A DNA stretch of 64,000 nt from Comamonas sp. SCN 65-56 (GCF_001724135.1 NZ_MEDS01000002.1:1-64000), one strand, 5' to 3'. Positions 35,677-45,662 are shown, numbered from the stretch's first letter. Notes: generated from the sequence alone by a model not told the origin. Program-made: numbers and translations.

Positions 35677-35985
35677 ATGGCCTCACGCAACACGCCCGAC
35701 GAAATCATGGCCCAGGCACAGAACCTGATCGCGCAAGCGCAGCGCGAACTGGATCAGACCGACGATGTGTACCGCCGACAGGGCCTGGACCCGCAAAAGG
35801 CACGTCAGGTGCTGCAAGCGCAAAGCACCGCCGATGTCCATGCCCAGGCGCAGGCGGCCTTCCAGGAGGATCTGGCTGCCATCGAGCGCGAGGTGCAGGA
35901 AGAGGCCGCGCGCCTGTCGTTCGACGCGGCGCGCACCGGCGGCCAGAGCGCTGGCGGATCGCGCCCGCCGCGCAGCATGGTTTGA
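35677..35985 (+). CDS. Small helical T3SS-operon leader protein
   Basis: The 102-residue protein (DEIMAQAQNLIAQAQRELDQ, VHAQAQAAFQEDLAAIEREV) is predicted all-helical, Gln/Ala-rich and hydrophilic, with no signal or membrane segment. I do not recognise its family. ATG 35677 is supported by AAGGAGAG 8 bp upstream. As the first gene after a candidate ECF promoter and just before the filament genes, it may be a filament chaperone or a secreted regulator. Confidence 0.6.
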   Translation: MASRNTPDEIMAQAQNLIAQAQRELDQTDDVYRRQGLDPQKARQVLQAQSTADVHAQAQAAFQEDLAAIEREVQEEAARLSFDAARTGGQSAGGSRPPRSMV

Positions 35986-36035
35986 GCGCGATTGCATCGC
36001 AACGCATCCGTTTCACGTTTTTGAAGGAGTACATC

Positions 36036-36641
36036 ATGAGCACACCCGGCATCAACCTCGGTGGCCTTTCCGCCGTTTCGTCAATGGATTTTGCCCACAT
36101 GGACATCGACAGCATCATGATGATGGTCCAGACCCAGCGAGCCAATTTGCTGGAGTCGGAGCTCAAGAATCAGATCGGCTCGGTGCAGGCGAAGAACGAT
36201 CAGATTTCCAAGCTGAACCAGGCGCTTGGGCAGCTCAACAGTCTGTCGGCGCAGTTCCCCTCGGATGCCAAGGCGGGGGACAAGGTGGACAACATCGTCA
36301 AGGCCAATGACTATCAGATGGAAAAGGAGATCAATTCCTCGCTCAAGGAGGCCGGGGTGGCTCCGTTCACGCAGGGCAAGGAAGACTGGTCCGGGCGTGG
36401 CCGGACGCTGGACAACAGCGTCTACAACGGGGGCCTGGGCGGAAACACCACCAAGGGTCAGGTGGATGCGGCCATCCAGCAATTGAAATCCAACATCGAC
36501 AGTCTCTCCAACAGCCAGCAGATGGACATGTTGCGTTTGCAGAGTTTGTCCAACAAGCGCAATGAGGCGTTTGATCTGATGACCAATTTCGTCAAGAAGA
36601 TGCAGGACAACCGCAATTCGATCATCGGCAACATGCGTTGA
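36036..36641 (+). CDS. Bsp22-like T3SS filament/tip subunit 1
   Basis: The 201-residue protein contains MDIDSIMMMVQTQRANLLES near the start. It ends DSLSNSQQMDMLRLQSLSNK, then RNEAFDLMTNFVKKMQDNRN and IIGNMR. This is the pattern I recall for Bordetella Bsp22, which polymerises into the needle-tip filament that carries the translocators. ATG 36036 has AAGGAG 7 bp upstream. It lies 28 bp before a longer paralogue. Confidence 0.8.
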   Translation: MSTPGINLGGLSAVSSMDFAHMDIDSIMMMVQTQRANLLESELKNQIGSVQAKNDQISKLNQALGQLNSLSAQFPSDAKAGDKVDNIVKANDYQMEKEINSSLKEAGVAPFTQGKEDWSGRGRTLDNSVYNGGLGGNTTKGQVDAAIQQLKSNIDSLSNSQQMDMLRLQSLSNKRNEAFDLMTNFVKKMQDNRNSIIGNMR

Positions 36642-36669
36642 GCGGTGCACTGGCGTCAAGGGGGTTGTC

Positions 36670-37485
36670 ATGAATATGCAAGTCAATGGATCGGCAGGGG
36701 TTTCCCCGGTCAGCGTGGCCGGCATGGATCTGGAGACCGCGCTGCTTGCGGTGCAAAGCCAGCGCGCCAGTTTGCTGGAAGATCTGCTCAAGGATCAGAT
36801 CGCGGCGGTGCAGGCAAAGAACGCCAAGATTTCCAGGCTCAATGAGTTGATGGGCCTGCTCAATTCCTGCGCCGCCAAGATGTCGTCGGACGCCAAGGCG
36901 GGAGACCGCGTGCCGATTGACAATGCGACGTTGGCGCAACTGAAGACGGCAGTTGCCGAAGCGGGGGTGGCGGATGCGCCGGATTTTGGCCAGCATTGGA
37001 ACGCAACCATCGGCGGGAAAAAGTTCGATCTCGATCAGTTCAGCAAACAGGAGATCGACAACATCTGCAAGACCTTCGGCATCCAAACCAACGTGAACAT
37101 GGGATTGATGCCGACTCCCTACATAGCTCCCGATTTAGCGACTTTCGAGAAAAAACTGGCGGGCATGAATCCCAAGGTCCAGTCGGAAGCCGGCTTGCAG
37201 TTGCTGGACAAGATCAAGACTCTGAGCAAGAGCAAAGACAAATTTACCTTTACCCGGGAGATGATCCAGATGAGCACCAAGTCCACGGGCATCAACAAGG
37301 GGCAGCTCGATGGGTTCATCCAGAAAATGAAGTCCAACATCGACAGCCTCTCCAACAGCCAGCAGATGGACATGCTGCGCTTGCAGAGCTTGTCCAACAA
37401 GCGCAACGAGGCCTTCGACCTGATGACCAATTTCGTCAAGAAGATGCAGGACAACCGCAACACCATCATCGGCAACATGCGTTGA
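36670..37485 (+). CDS. Bsp22-like filament subunit 2, longer paralogue
   Basis: The 271-residue protein shares its N-terminal helix (VQSQRASLLEDLLKDQIAAV) and an almost identical C-terminal ~50 residues with the preceding protein. An unrelated middle of about 130 residues (FGQHWNATIGGKKFDLDQFS, TFGIQTNVNMGLMPTPYIAP) replaces the short spacer of subunit 1. The C-terminal DNA differs at many third positions while the protein is nearly unchanged. It may be a second filament subunit or the tip-specific one. Confidence 0.75.
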   Translation: MNMQVNGSAGVSPVSVAGMDLETALLAVQSQRASLLEDLLKDQIAAVQAKNAKISRLNELMGLLNSCAAKMSSDAKAGDRVPIDNATLAQLKTAVAEAGVADAPDFGQHWNATIGGKKFDLDQFSKQEIDNICKTFGIQTNVNMGLMPTPYIAPDLATFEKKLAGMNPKVQSEAGLQLLDKIKTLSKSKDKFTFTREMIQMSTKSTGINKGQLDGFIQKMKSNIDSLSNSQQMDMLRLQSLSNKRNEAFDLMTNFVKKMQDNRNTIIGNMR

Positions 37486-37527
37486 GCGCTCAGGCGCGTG
37501 GCGCATGCCCGGAAAGAGGAGACATTC

Positions 37528-38025
37528 ATGAACACGACAAGCACGGCAGCCGGCGGCGCGGCCAATATCGGCAACCAGCTGCTGGATCTTTTTGCCAATG
37601 GCGGCACGCTGGGCTGGATCTTTGACTACGAAGATGCCGATTACGAAGTGCTTTACGCACTGGGTCACAGCATGTATGCCCAGGCGCGCTACAGCGATGC
37701 GCTGCGGGTGTTCGGCTATCTGGTCACTTGCAACCACATGGAAAAGCGCTTCATGAACGCGTTTGCTTCCACGCTGCAGATGCTGGGCGGCTACAAGGAT
37801 GCGATCAAGTATTACTCGCTGGCGTCGGTGATGGACATGAGCGATCCGCTGCCCACTTTTCATACCGCCGAGTGCATGAATGCGCTGGGCATGCGCGACG
37901 AGGCACGGGAGGCTCTGGGCTATGTGCTCAGGCAGAGCACCGCGCCGCAATACGCCGAGCTGGCCCAGCGCGCACGGGCCATGCTCGAACTCCTGGGCGG
38001 CGCCGCCGCGCCGGCAAGCCACTGA
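37528..38025 (+). CDS. SycD/LcrH-type class II translocator chaperone
   Basis: The 165-residue protein consists of three TPR-like repeats: DYEVLYALGHSMYAQARYSD, FMNAFASTLQMLGGYKDAIK and LPTFHTAECMNALGMRDEAR. This is the standard layout of LcrH/IpgC/BcrH chaperones, which bind the hydrophobic translocators. ATG 37528 follows AGAGGAG. It lies just before the translocator gene sctE. Confidence 0.88.
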   Translation: MNTTSTAAGGAANIGNQLLDLFANGGTLGWIFDYEDADYEVLYALGHSMYAQARYSDALRVFGYLVTCNHMEKRFMNAFASTLQMLGGYKDAIKYYSLASVMDMSDPLPTFHTAECMNALGMRDEAREALGYVLRQSTAPQYAELAQRARAMLELLGGAAAPASH

Positions 38026-38042
38026 TTCGGGGAGACATCATC

Positions 38043-39185
38043 ATGACGGACGGCATATCCAACGCCACCTCCGGGGTCGGCGCTTTTCCCCAGGGATTCG
38101 AGGGCCTGAGCACCGAAATTGCGGCGCAGCTGCAGCAGCAGATTCAGGCCGATCCGGGCAAGGTCCTGGAAGAGATTGCGCAGCTCGCGCAAACGCTGCA
38201 ACCCGGCCTGGGCAAGAGCGGCGGGAACTCGGTCAGCAATGGCAATGGCGCGCCGCAGATCGACGGGGTGGCGATCAATTTCTCGCCCGAGGACATGGCG
38301 GCCGCGCTGCTGGTGCTGCAAGGCAAGACGCAGGAGGCGCAGCTCAAGACCGCCAAGGAAGGCATAGAGATCAACTCGCAGAAGCAGAAGATCCAGAACG
38401 ACAAGGCGATGAAGAAGATCGAGGAATGGATCAAGAAATGCGAGGATGCGGCGGCCAAGGAGAAGGCGGGCGGCATTCTTGGCTGGTTCAAGAAGATTTT
38501 CTCGGTGATTGCAGCGGTGTTCGCCGTGGTGGCCGCCGCCGCCGCCACGGCCGCGACCGGGGGCGCGGCAGCCCCCTTGCTGGCCTTGGCGGTCTTGTCA
38601 CTGGCATCGGCCACGGTCAGTCTGGCCAGCGAGATATCGAAGGCGGCCGGAGGGCCGGATTTCGATCATGTGGCCGGCTGGATGGACCTGGGCTCGCTGG
38701 TGGGCAAGGGCATGGGCGAGCTTGCCAAGGCGTTCGGCGCCGACGAGCAGCAGGTGGCGATCGTTTCGGCGACGTTCGCGATGGCGACCACCATTGCCAT
38801 CACCGCGGCGTCGGTGGTGCTCACCGGCGGTGCGACGGCAGCGGCAGAGGTGGGCAAGATCGCCAAGATGGCGATGGACATCGGGCGCGCCGGCCAGGCC
38901 ATCGTTGGCGTGGCCAGCGGTTTGACCGAGGCCGCACAGGGCGGGGTGAAGATCGCGGCGGCGCACGATACGCGCGCGGCGGCCACGGCCCAGGCGGACA
39001 AGAAGAAGATCGATGCGCTGATTGCAGCGCTGCAGCAGCAGATGGAAGAAAACCGTGAAGAGATCAAGAAGGTGATCGACGAGATGATGGAAGGCATGAA
39101 CATCGTCAGCCGGATGATCAACGCGGCGGGTCAGAGCAGGGAGCAGATCAGCTCCAACATGACCGGCCGCAGCCGGTTGGTGTGA
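38043..39185 (+). CDS. sctE: SctE-type hydrophobic translocator (pore former)
   Basis: The 380-residue protein has a coiled-coil stretch (QEAQLKTAKEGIEINSQKQK). A strong hydrophobic helix follows (IFSVIAAVFAVVAAAAATAA), with a second hydrophobic segment near residues 250-275 (ATFAMATTIAITAASVVLTG) and a C-terminal amphipathic coil (IDALIAALQQQMEENREEIK). This is the YopB/BopB layout of host-membrane translocators. ATG 38043 is 15 bp after the chaperone stop. Confidence 0.88.
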   Translation: MTDGISNATSGVGAFPQGFEGLSTEIAAQLQQQIQADPGKVLEEIAQLAQTLQPGLGKSGGNSVSNGNGAPQIDGVAINFSPEDMAAALLVLQGKTQEAQLKTAKEGIEINSQKQKIQNDKAMKKIEEWIKKCEDAAAKEKAGGILGWFKKIFSVIAAVFAVVAAAAATAATGGAAAPLLALAVLSLASATVSLASEISKAAGGPDFDHVAGWMDLGSLVGKGMGELAKAFGADEQQVAIVSATFAMATTIAITAASVVLTGGATAAAEVGKIAKMAMDIGRAGQAIVGVASGLTEAAQGGVKIAAAHDTRAAATAQADKKKIDALIAALQQQMEENREEIKKVIDEMMEGMNIVSRMINAAGQSREQISSNMTGRSRLV

Positions 39186-39210
39186 TGTGAAATGCAACGA
39201 GGAGAATGAA

Positions 39211-40134
39211 ATGAACATGCAGATCAGCGGCAACGGACCATCCCCGATGCGCGACGTGGCCCCCGGCGGGGATGCAGCCAGCATGGCGGCCCTGGCCGGC
39301 TCAGGGGTGCAAGGGGTTCGCGAGGCGGACAACCAGACCCTGCTGGAACTGGAAAAGATGCTGCAGGGTGCGGCGGGCGATCCGGCCAATCGGCTGGACG
39401 ATCCGGTGGCGTCCAATGGCCAGACGGCGCAGGCCACGCTGTCGCGCCTGCAGGCCTTCGATGACAGCCAGGTCTCGGCGGACATCTTTACCTACCTCGC
39501 GCTGTTCCAGCAGCTGGCACAACAGATGCGCAATACGGCGCGCACCCAGCGCACCGTGGAGTTGCAGGGGCAGGTGACGGCCTTGCAGAATGCGGCCGAG
39601 AAGATGAAGGAGGCCGCGGGCAAGCGCTTTGCGGCGGCCGTCGTGCAAGGTGTGTCGCAGATCGTTGGCGGCCTGACCCAGGCGGGCATGTCGGCCTATT
39701 CGGCCAAGCAGACCATCCAGGGCGTGCGCATGGAAGCCAGTGGCAACAATCTGGTCGCCAAGGCCAATGCAGCCGCCGGCAGCAACCCGTCCGGCAATGT
39801 CGCCAACGTGCTGCAGCGCGGCAACAACCGCATTGCAGACGGCAAGGAGCTGCAGGCCGGTGGCACCAAATGGGCCGGCTTCAGCCAAGGCGCGTCGGGT
39901 GCCATCAACGGCACCGGGGGCATCATCGCGGCCGGGCTCAACCATGAGGCCGATCTGCGCGACGCGGAAAAGGCCAACCTGGAAACCCAGGCCAAGCTGC
40001 ATGAAACCGGGGTGCAGCATGCCAACGACATGATGCAGCAAATGATGGAGGTGATCCGCGATGTGCGTGAGAAGCTCGCCAGCATCCAGCAAGCGCAGGT
40101 CGACACCACCCGCAGCATCGCGCGCAACATCTGA
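39211..40134 (+). CDS. sctB: SctB-type translocator
   Basis: The 307-residue protein has an N-terminal secretion region and a coiled-coil (FTYLALFQQLAQQMRNTART). One moderately hydrophobic central segment follows (FAAAVVQGVSQIVGGLTQAG), and a C-terminal amphipathic helix (MQQMMEVIRDVREKLASIQQ). This fits the second translocator (YopD/BopD). ATG 39211 sits 6 bp after GAGGAG; GTG 39187 is less likely. Confidence 0.82.
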   Translation: MNMQISGNGPSPMRDVAPGGDAASMAALAGSGVQGVREADNQTLLELEKMLQGAAGDPANRLDDPVASNGQTAQATLSRLQAFDDSQVSADIFTYLALFQQLAQQMRNTARTQRTVELQGQVTALQNAAEKMKEAAGKRFAAAVVQGVSQIVGGLTQAGMSAYSAKQTIQGVRMEASGNNLVAKANAAAGSNPSGNVANVLQRGNNRIADGKELQAGGTKWAGFSQGASGAINGTGGIIAAGLNHEADLRDAEKANLETQAKLHETGVQHANDMMQQMMEVIRDVREKLASIQQAQVDTTRSIARNI

Positions 40135-40160
40135 CGACCGCACTCACGAGGAGCCCGAGC

Positions 40161-40655
40161 ATGTCAAACCCCACCGTGTCCGCGGCGGAAAACGCGCCTG
40201 TCGACATCGACGGCGCCAGCGCCGTGCAATCCATTCTTGACTTGAAGCAGGCGCTCGAGGCCCTGCCGTCCAGCCACCGGCTGTCGCAGGCGGATGCCGA
40301 CGTCATCTACGCGCAGGCCTTCCAGCTGGCGGCGCAAGGCCGGCACGAGGCGGCCTATGGCTATTTTTCGCTGCTCACGCTGTACCGGCCCACGGAGGTG
40401 CGCAGCCTCAAGGGCCTGGCGCTGTGCTATCGCATGCTGGAACACTACGATCAGGCGCTGAGCGTGTATTCTTTCCTGGCGGTGATCGAACCGCAGGAGC
40501 TGGATCACGATATCGCGATAGTGGAGTGCCTGCTGCTCAAGCGCGAACTCGACGAGGCGCGCGCCACTGTGCAGCTGGTGCTGCAGTGCGCGCGCGATCA
40601 GCCCGCGGGCAAGGCCGCCGCCCGCGCGCAAGCCCTGCATGATTTGTTGCATTGA
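40161..40655 (+). CDS. Second class II (TPR) translocator chaperone
   Basis: The 164-residue LcrH-like TPR protein contains ADVIYAQAFQLAAQGRHEAA, VRSLKGLALCYRMLEHYDQA and HDIAIVECLLLKRELDEARA. Having one TPR chaperone on either side of the translocator pair matches Bordetella, which has two BcrH genes. It may be specific for one translocator or for the filament protein. Confidence 0.82.
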   Translation: MSNPTVSAAENAPVDIDGASAVQSILDLKQALEALPSSHRLSQADADVIYAQAFQLAAQGRHEAAYGYFSLLTLYRPTEVRSLKGLALCYRMLEHYDQALSVYSFLAVIEPQELDHDIAIVECLLLKRELDEARATVQLVLQCARDQPAGKAAARAQALHDLLH

Positions 40656-40674
40656 TGGATCAAGGAAAGTGCCT

Positions 40675-41085
40675 TTGCTGGTGACGTCCGAAGACGTTCA
40701 ACTGCTGACCCAGGTGGGCTTCATCGCCGCCGGTCGGGCAGATGTGGAGCGCGCCGAAGCCATCTTCGGCGCGCTGCTTGCCGTGCGCCCGCGGCGCGCG
40801 TTCGCTCATGTGGGCCTGGCCTGTGCCCGCATGAACGCGGGCGATGCGGGTGCGGCAGCGCGGGCGCTGGAACGGGCCCTGCCCGGCGTGGCTGAGGGCG
40901 AGGACGCCGACACGGTGCAGGCCTTCCTGGGGCTGGCCTTGCAGCTCGATGGCAGGCTCGGCGAGAGCCGCCGCGTGCTGCAGGAGGTGGTGCGCAGGGC
41001 GCAACCGGCGGAGGACAATGATGGCTTGCGGCTGGCGCGCCGCATGCTGGGTGAACCGCAGGCGCAGGCGGTTGCAGTCACCTGA
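40675..41085 (+). CDS. TPR-type protein just upstream of sctI
   Basis: About 136 residues with TPR-like helices (LTQVGFIAAGRADVERAEAI, AFAHVGLACARMNAGDAGAA, VQAFLGLALQLDGRLGESRR). The start is uncertain: TTG 40675 is 8 bp after AAGGA; GTG 40669/40681 and an overlapping ATG 40639 are alternatives. In Bordetella the gene before bscI, bcr4, encodes a chaperone for the inner-rod protein; this protein could serve that role by position. Confidence 0.65.
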   Translation: MLVTSEDVQLLTQVGFIAAGRADVERAEAIFGALLAVRPRRAFAHVGLACARMNAGDAGAAARALERALPGVAEGEDADTVQAFLGLALQLDGRLGESRRVLQEVVRRAQPAEDNDGLRLARRMLGEPQAQAVAVT

Positions 41086-41097
41086 TGCGAAAGGACG

Positions 41098-41547
41098 ATG
41101 AGCATGGACCCGATTTCAGGATCAATTGCGGCCTTGGCGCAGACTGCACAGGCGCCTGCAGCTAGCAATTCAGTAGTCAATCCGGTGGCCGACGACATGG
41201 CTGCGGCGCGCTTTGCGGCCATCATGGCGCAGCCTGCCGGCGTGGCGCCGGGCGCACCGGCGGCCGTGGCCGCCGCGGCGCAGGCGGTCGCGGGTAGCGG
41301 GGCCGCGGGCACGACGGGCTCGATCGGCGAGCGCATCCTCTCGGGCATGGCGTCTGTCTCCGGGGAGATGCAGACCGCCTGGAATACGGTGGGCGAGGTG
41401 GTGCGCCGCGGTGAATCCGGCATGGACCTGCAGGGCATGCTTGGCGTGCAGATGGCACTGGTGCAGGTGGGCATTCAGTACGACCTGATGGGCAAGGTGG
41501 TGACGCGCTCGGGCCAGAGCATCGACCAGCTCGTGCGTCTGCAATGA
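41098..41547 (+). CDS. sctI: SctI inner-rod protein
   Basis: The 149-residue protein has the C-terminal helix pair of the YscI/BscI family: GSIGERILSGMASVSGEM, GMDLQGMLGVQMALVQVGIQ and YDLMGKVVTRSGQSIDQLVR. It forms the adaptor at the needle base. ATG 41098 is used; ATG 41104 has a better distance from AAGGA (8 bp). The stop overlaps the sctJ start. Confidence 0.88.
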   Translation: MSMDPISGSIAALAQTAQAPAASNSVVNPVADDMAAARFAAIMAQPAGVAPGAPAAVAAAAQAVAGSGAAGTTGSIGERILSGMASVSGEMQTAWNTVGEVVRRGESGMDLQGMLGVQMALVQVGIQYDLMGKVVTRSGQSIDQLVRLQ

Positions 41548-42389
41548 GAGTGGCGCACACCGATCGTCCCGGCTGGGCCAGGCACTGCCTGCGGGCGTTG
41601 CTGCTGCTGGCATGCGCCTTCGCGCTGGTCGCGTGCAGTGCGCGTGTCGATCTGCTCGGCGCCGTCCCGGAAGACGAAGCCAACGAGGTGCTGGCGGCAC
41701 TGCTCAAGGCCGACATCGACGCCGGCAAGACGGCGGGCAAGGAGGGCATGGTCGGCGTGCAGGTCTCGGGCCTGCAGGTGGCGCAGGCGCTGCAGGTGCT
41801 GCGCGACAACGGCCTGCCGCGCGAGCGTTTTGCCGGCATGGGGCAGATTTTCAAGAAGGAAGGGCTGATTTCCTCCCCGCTGGAAGAGCGCGCGCGCTAC
41901 ATCTATGCGCTGTCGCAGGAGCTGTCGAGCACGCTGTCGCAGATCGACGGGGTGCTGGCGGCGCGCGTGCATGTGGTGCTGCCCGAGCGCGGCGTGGCGG
42001 GCGAGCCTGGCACGCCGGCCACGGCGGCGGTGTTCATCAAGCACCAGGAGGGCTACAACCTGGACATCATCCAGCCGCAAATCCGCCGCCTGGTCACCAA
42101 CAGCATTCCCGGTTTGAGCGCGGATCGGGTGTCCATCGTGTTCGTGGCTTCGCAGCGACGGGCGGATGAGGCTAGCCAGGCGCCGACGGCCGCGCATGTC
42201 TGGGGCTTTCAGGTGGCACCCTCCGCGGTTGCGGGGCTGCAGGTGCTTTTGTGGGGTCTGCTGCTGGCCTTGCTGCTGGCTGTGGGCGGTTTGGCCTGGC
42301 TGCTGCGCCAGCGTCTGTTCCCCTCGCTTTTCCCGGTGCGTGGTGGTGCGGGCGAGGCTGGGGCGGTCCGCCCGGCCAACCCGGCGTGA
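41544..42389 (+). CDS. sctJ: SctJ inner-ring lipoprotein
   Basis: The 281-residue protein has a lipobox ending at C31 (FALVACS). It carries the YscJ/FliF ring-building region (LGAVPEDEANEVLAALLKAD, GQIFKKEGLISSPLEERARY, DGVLAARVHVVLPE). A C-terminal membrane helix (VLLWGLLLALLLAVGGLAWL) is followed by a short cytoplasmic tail. Length is slightly above YscJ. Confidence 0.95.
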   Translation: MRVAHTDRPGWARHCLRALLLLACAFALVACSARVDLLGAVPEDEANEVLAALLKADIDAGKTAGKEGMVGVQVSGLQVAQALQVLRDNGLPRERFAGMGQIFKKEGLISSPLEERARYIYALSQELSSTLSQIDGVLAARVHVVLPERGVAGEPGTPATAAVFIKHQEGYNLDIIQPQIRRLVTNSIPGLSADRVSIVFVASQRRADEASQAPTAAHVWGFQVAPSAVAGLQVLLWGLLLALLLAVGGLAWLLRQRLFPSLFPVRGGAGEAGAVRPANPA

Positions 42390-42415
42390 TCACCTTGCCT
42401 GTCTGACGCACGCCC

Positions 42416-43150
42416 ATGTCCGCCTTGCCTGCTCTGCCCCAGCCCGCTGTCGCCGATCAGGGCGTGGCGCTGGCGCGCTTGCACGCCTTCAGTTTTTTGC
42501 CCAGCAGGCACTGGCACCCGGCGCGCGTTGCCCCCTGGCAGGACGAACTGCAGGCCTTGGGCACGCTGGCGCAGCAACCGGCCTTGCAGCGGGTATTGCA
42601 CCGACGCTGGTCAGCGCGCCTGCTGACGCAGTTCGATGGCGCGCAGACGGGGTTGATGGATCTTTCCGAACCCGCCCTGCCGCTGGCCCTGGCAGAACCC
42701 GGCGTGCTCGCGCAAGTGGCACGCCTGGCCGGTGCGCTGCTGGTGGCACCGTTCTTGCGCCGCAGCGTGCTGCGCTCCGCCGTGCTGGCGCTGCGCGAGG
42801 TGTTCGGCGCGGACACGCTGCGCTGGGTCTGCATGCAGGGTGCGGCGCTGCACCCGGGCGTGGCGGATGCGCGGCCGTGGCTGCCGCAGGGGCTGGCGGC
42901 TGAAGACGCCGGTGCCGATGATTGGCAACGTGTGGCGGACGCCCTGGGCGCGGGCCTGCTGGCCCAGGCGTGGCAAGACGCGCCGCCGGGTTTGCGCCAG
43001 CGCGCCGACATCAGGCTGCCGCCCGAGGCCGACGACCCCGCCACGCGCGCCGCCAGCGGTTTGCCGCCCGCTGCCGCACGTGGCCTGAGCCTGCAATTGC
43101 TGGCACGATTGGAGCCGACATGGCTTTCCTTGTTCCCCGCGACCCGCTGA
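42416..43150 (+). CDS. sctK: SctK sorting-platform protein
   Basis: The 244-residue cytoplasmic protein has [18 protein letters not shown], the YscK-type N-terminal signature, and [18 protein letters not shown]. SctK links the SctQ pods to the SctD cytoplasmic domains. Its 3' end overlaps sctL by 31 bp, and its position between J and L is the standard one. Confidence 0.85.
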   Translation: MSALPALPQPAVADQGVALARLHAFSFLPSRHWHPARVAPWQDELQALGTLAQQPALQRVLHRRWSARLLTQFDGAQTGLMDLSEPALPLALAEPGVLAQVARLAGALLVAPFLRRSVLRSAVLALREVFGADTLRWVCMQGAALHPGVADARPWLPQGLAAEDAGADDWQRVADALGAGLLAQAWQDAPPGLRQRADIRLPPEADDPATRAASGLPPAAARGLSLQLLARLEPTWLSLFPATR

Positions 43151-43761
43151 CGCCCACGCGCTCGCTGCCCATGCAGCTGGCCCCGGGCACGCGCATCGTC
43201 CCGGCGGCCGACGTCGCGGCATGGACCGATGCGCAGGGCCTGCTGGCGGCGGCGCGCGCGCAGGCGCAGGCCATCGTTGCCAGTGCCCAGGAGCAGCTGG
43301 CGCAGGAGCGCGCGCGCGGCTATGCCGAGGGCGTGGCCGAGGCCAAGATGGAGCAGATGGAGAAGATGATCGAAACCGTGGGGCGCACGGTAGAGTACTT
43401 CGCCGCGGTGGAAAACGACGTGGTGGCGCTGGTGATGGGCGCGGTGCGCAAGATCATCGACGGTTACGACGACAACGAGCGCGTGATGATGGTGGTGCGC
43501 GGCGCGCTCTCCGTGGTGCGCAACCAGAAGCAGATGACGCTGCGCGTACCACCCGAGCGGCTGGACAGCTTGCGCGCGCGCGTCAACGAACTGCTCGCGG
43601 CCTATCCCGGCGTGGGCTATCTGGACATGGTGGCCGATGCGCGCCTGAAGGGCGACGCTTGCATACTGGAGAGCGAAATCGGCCTGGTCGAAGCCAGCAT
43701 GGATGGCCAGATCACCGCGCTCGAAGGCGCGTTTCGCAAGGTGCTGGGCAGCCGCATATGA
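43120..43761 (+). CDS. sctL: SctL stator
   Basis: The 213-residue FliH/YscL-type protein has a long N-terminal coiled coil ([40 protein letters not shown]). The C-terminal domain ([59 protein letters not shown]) binds the SctN ATPase. ATG 43120 lies within the end of sctK; the stop overlaps the sctN start (ATGA). Confidence 0.93.
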   Translation: MAFLVPRDPLTPTRSLPMQLAPGTRIVPAADVAAWTDAQGLLAAARAQAQAIVASAQEQLAQERARGYAEGVAEAKMEQMEKMIETVGRTVEYFAAVENDVVALVMGAVRKIIDGYDDNERVMMVVRGALSVVRNQKQMTLRVPPERLDSLRARVNELLAAYPGVGYLDMVADARLKGDACILESEIGLVEASMDGQITALEGAFRKVLGSRI

Positions 43762-45125
43762 GCGAGGTGCACACGCCGGCCGGCACGCGCCAGTTCGACT
43801 ACATCACCGAGATGCTGGAGCTGGCGCTGACCGATGCGCCGGTGCTGCAGATCAAGGGGCGCGTGACGCAGGTGGTGGGCACCATCATCCGCGCCGTGGT
43901 GCCGACGGTGAAGGTGGGCGAGGTCTGCCTGCTGCGCAATCCGGGTGAGGATTTCGAGATGAAGGCCGAGGTGGTGGGCTTTGCGCGCGACGCGGCGCTG
44001 CTCACGCCGATTGGCGACATGTACGGCATCTCCTCGGCCACCGAGGTGATACCCACGGGGCGCGCGCACCTGGTGCCGGTCGGGCCGGGGCTGCTGGGGC
44101 GGGTGCTCGATGGTCTGGGCAAACCGCTCGATGAGGCGGAGCTCGGCCCGCTGGAGGCCAACAAGTTCTACCCGGTGTTTGCCGAAGCGCCCGACCCGCT
44201 CAAGCGCCGCATCATCCGCGACTCGCTGGAGCTGGGCGTGCGCGCGCTGGACTCGGTGCTGACCTGCGGCGAGGGTCAGCGCATGGGCATCTTCGCCGCC
44301 GCGGGTGGCGGCAAGTCCACACTGATGGCGATGCTGGTCAAGGGCGCGGCGGTGGACGTGACGGTGGTGGCGCTGATCGGCGAGCGCGGGCGCGAGGTGC
44401 GCGAGTTTCTGGAGCACGAGCTGGGCGCGGAAGGGCGGCGCAAGAGCGTGATCGTCTGCGCCACCAGCGACAAATCCAGCATGGAGCGCGCCAAGGCGGC
44501 CTACGTCGCCACGGCGATCGCCGAGTACTTTCGCGACCAGGGCAAGAAGGTGCTGTTCCTGATGGATTCGGTCACCCGCTTTGCCCGGGCGCAGCGCGAA
44601 ATCGGCCTGGCGGCGGGTGAACCGCCCACGCGCCGCGGCTATCCGCCCAGCGTTTTTGCCACGCTGCCCAAGCTGATGGAGCGCACCGGCATGAACCACC
44701 TGGGCTCGATCACGGCGCTGTACACCGTGCTGGTGGAAGGCGACGACATGACCGAGCCGATCGCCGACGAGACGCGCTCCATCCTGGACGGCCACATCGT
44801 GCTCTCGCGCAAGCTGGGCGCGGCCAACCACTACCCGGCCATCGACGTGCTGGCTTCGGCCTCGCGCGTGATGAACGCCGTCGTCACGCCCGAGCACAAG
44901 CGCATGGCCGGGCGCCTGCGTGAGCTGATGGCCAAGTACGAGGAGGTCGAGCTGCTGGTGAAAATCGGCGAATACAAGCGCGGCGGCGACGCCACGACCG
45001 ATGAGGCCATCGACAAGATCGATGCCATCCGTGCCTTCTTGCGCCAGCGTACCGACGAGCGCTCCAGCATGGAGCAGACCTTGCAGCAACTGCAGACCCT
45101 GGTGGGCGCGGGAGGTGCGCGGTGA
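43758..45125 (+). CDS. sctN: SctN T3SS ATPase
   Basis: This 455-residue hexameric ATPase unfolds substrates and releases chaperones. Walker A is [13 protein letters not shown] (about residues 178-190). [20 protein letters not shown] holds the Walker B region, and [18 protein letters not shown] is the export-ATPase signature. The N-terminal barrel ([20 protein letters not shown]) and the C-terminal helical domain are complete. It sits in the standard K-L-N-O order. Confidence 0.98.
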   Translation: MSEVHTPAGTRQFDYITEMLELALTDAPVLQIKGRVTQVVGTIIRAVVPTVKVGEVCLLRNPGEDFEMKAEVVGFARDAALLTPIGDMYGISSATEVIPTGRAHLVPVGPGLLGRVLDGLGKPLDEAELGPLEANKFYPVFAEAPDPLKRRIIRDSLELGVRALDSVLTCGEGQRMGIFAAAGGGKSTLMAMLVKGAAVDVTVVALIGERGREVREFLEHELGAEGRRKSVIVCATSDKSSMERAKAAYVATAIAEYFRDQGKKVLFLMDSVTRFARAQREIGLAAGEPPTRRGYPPSVFATLPKLMERTGMNHLGSITALYTVLVEGDDMTEPIADETRSILDGHIVLSRKLGAANHYPAIDVLASASRVMNAVVTPEHKRMAGRLRELMAKYEEVELLVKIGEYKRGGDATTDEAIDKIDAIRAFLRQRTDERSSMEQTLQQLQTLVGAGGAR

Positions 45126-45628
45126 GCATCCTGCGCGATCTGCTGGCGATCAAGACCTTTCGCGAGCACCAGGCCGAATCCGCCCTGCGCCAGCAGCGCC
45201 AGGCGCTGGCCGAGGCCGATGCCACGCGTGCCCAGGCGCAGGAGCTGCTGCAACGGCTGCTGCGCGAGGGCCACGCGATGGAGCTCTCGCTCTACCGCGA
45301 ACTGTGCGCGCGCCTGGTGCGCCTGCGCGAGATCGAGGACGTGCAACTCACGGTGGCCGGGTTGCGCCAGCGCGAGAGCGCGCAGCAGGAGGCGTTGGAC
45401 GCCGCCGAGCGCGCCGTGAGCGCCCAGCAGGAGCGCCTGGACGCCGCCCGCGCTGCGCAGCAGGAGGCCGCGCGGCAAAAGTCCAAGTTCGTCGACTTGG
45501 CGCGCGATTTCTCTGCGGCCGAGCTGCGCGAGTCCGAACGCCGCGAAGACCTGGAGATGGAAGAGGTCGCCAGCCTGGCGCGCGACCGCGAAGACTGGCA
45601 GGGCAATGATCTGGAGGAGGCTGCGTGA
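45122..45628 (+). CDS. sctO: SctO central stalk coiled-coil
   Basis: The 168-residue, almost fully coiled-coil protein ([40 protein letters not shown]) is FliJ/YscO-like and links the ATPase to the export gate. GTG 45122 overlaps the sctN stop (GTGA). Confidence 0.9.
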   Translation: MSILRDLLAIKTFREHQAESALRQQRQALAEADATRAQAQELLQRLLREGHAMELSLYRELCARLVRLREIEDVQLTVAGLRQRESAQQEALDAAERAVSAQQERLDAARAAQQEAARQKSKFVDLARDFSAAELRESERREDLEMEEVASLARDREDWQGNDLEEAA

Positions 45629-45662
45629 AGAGATCGTTCGCCAGTATCGTCGTTACAAATAG

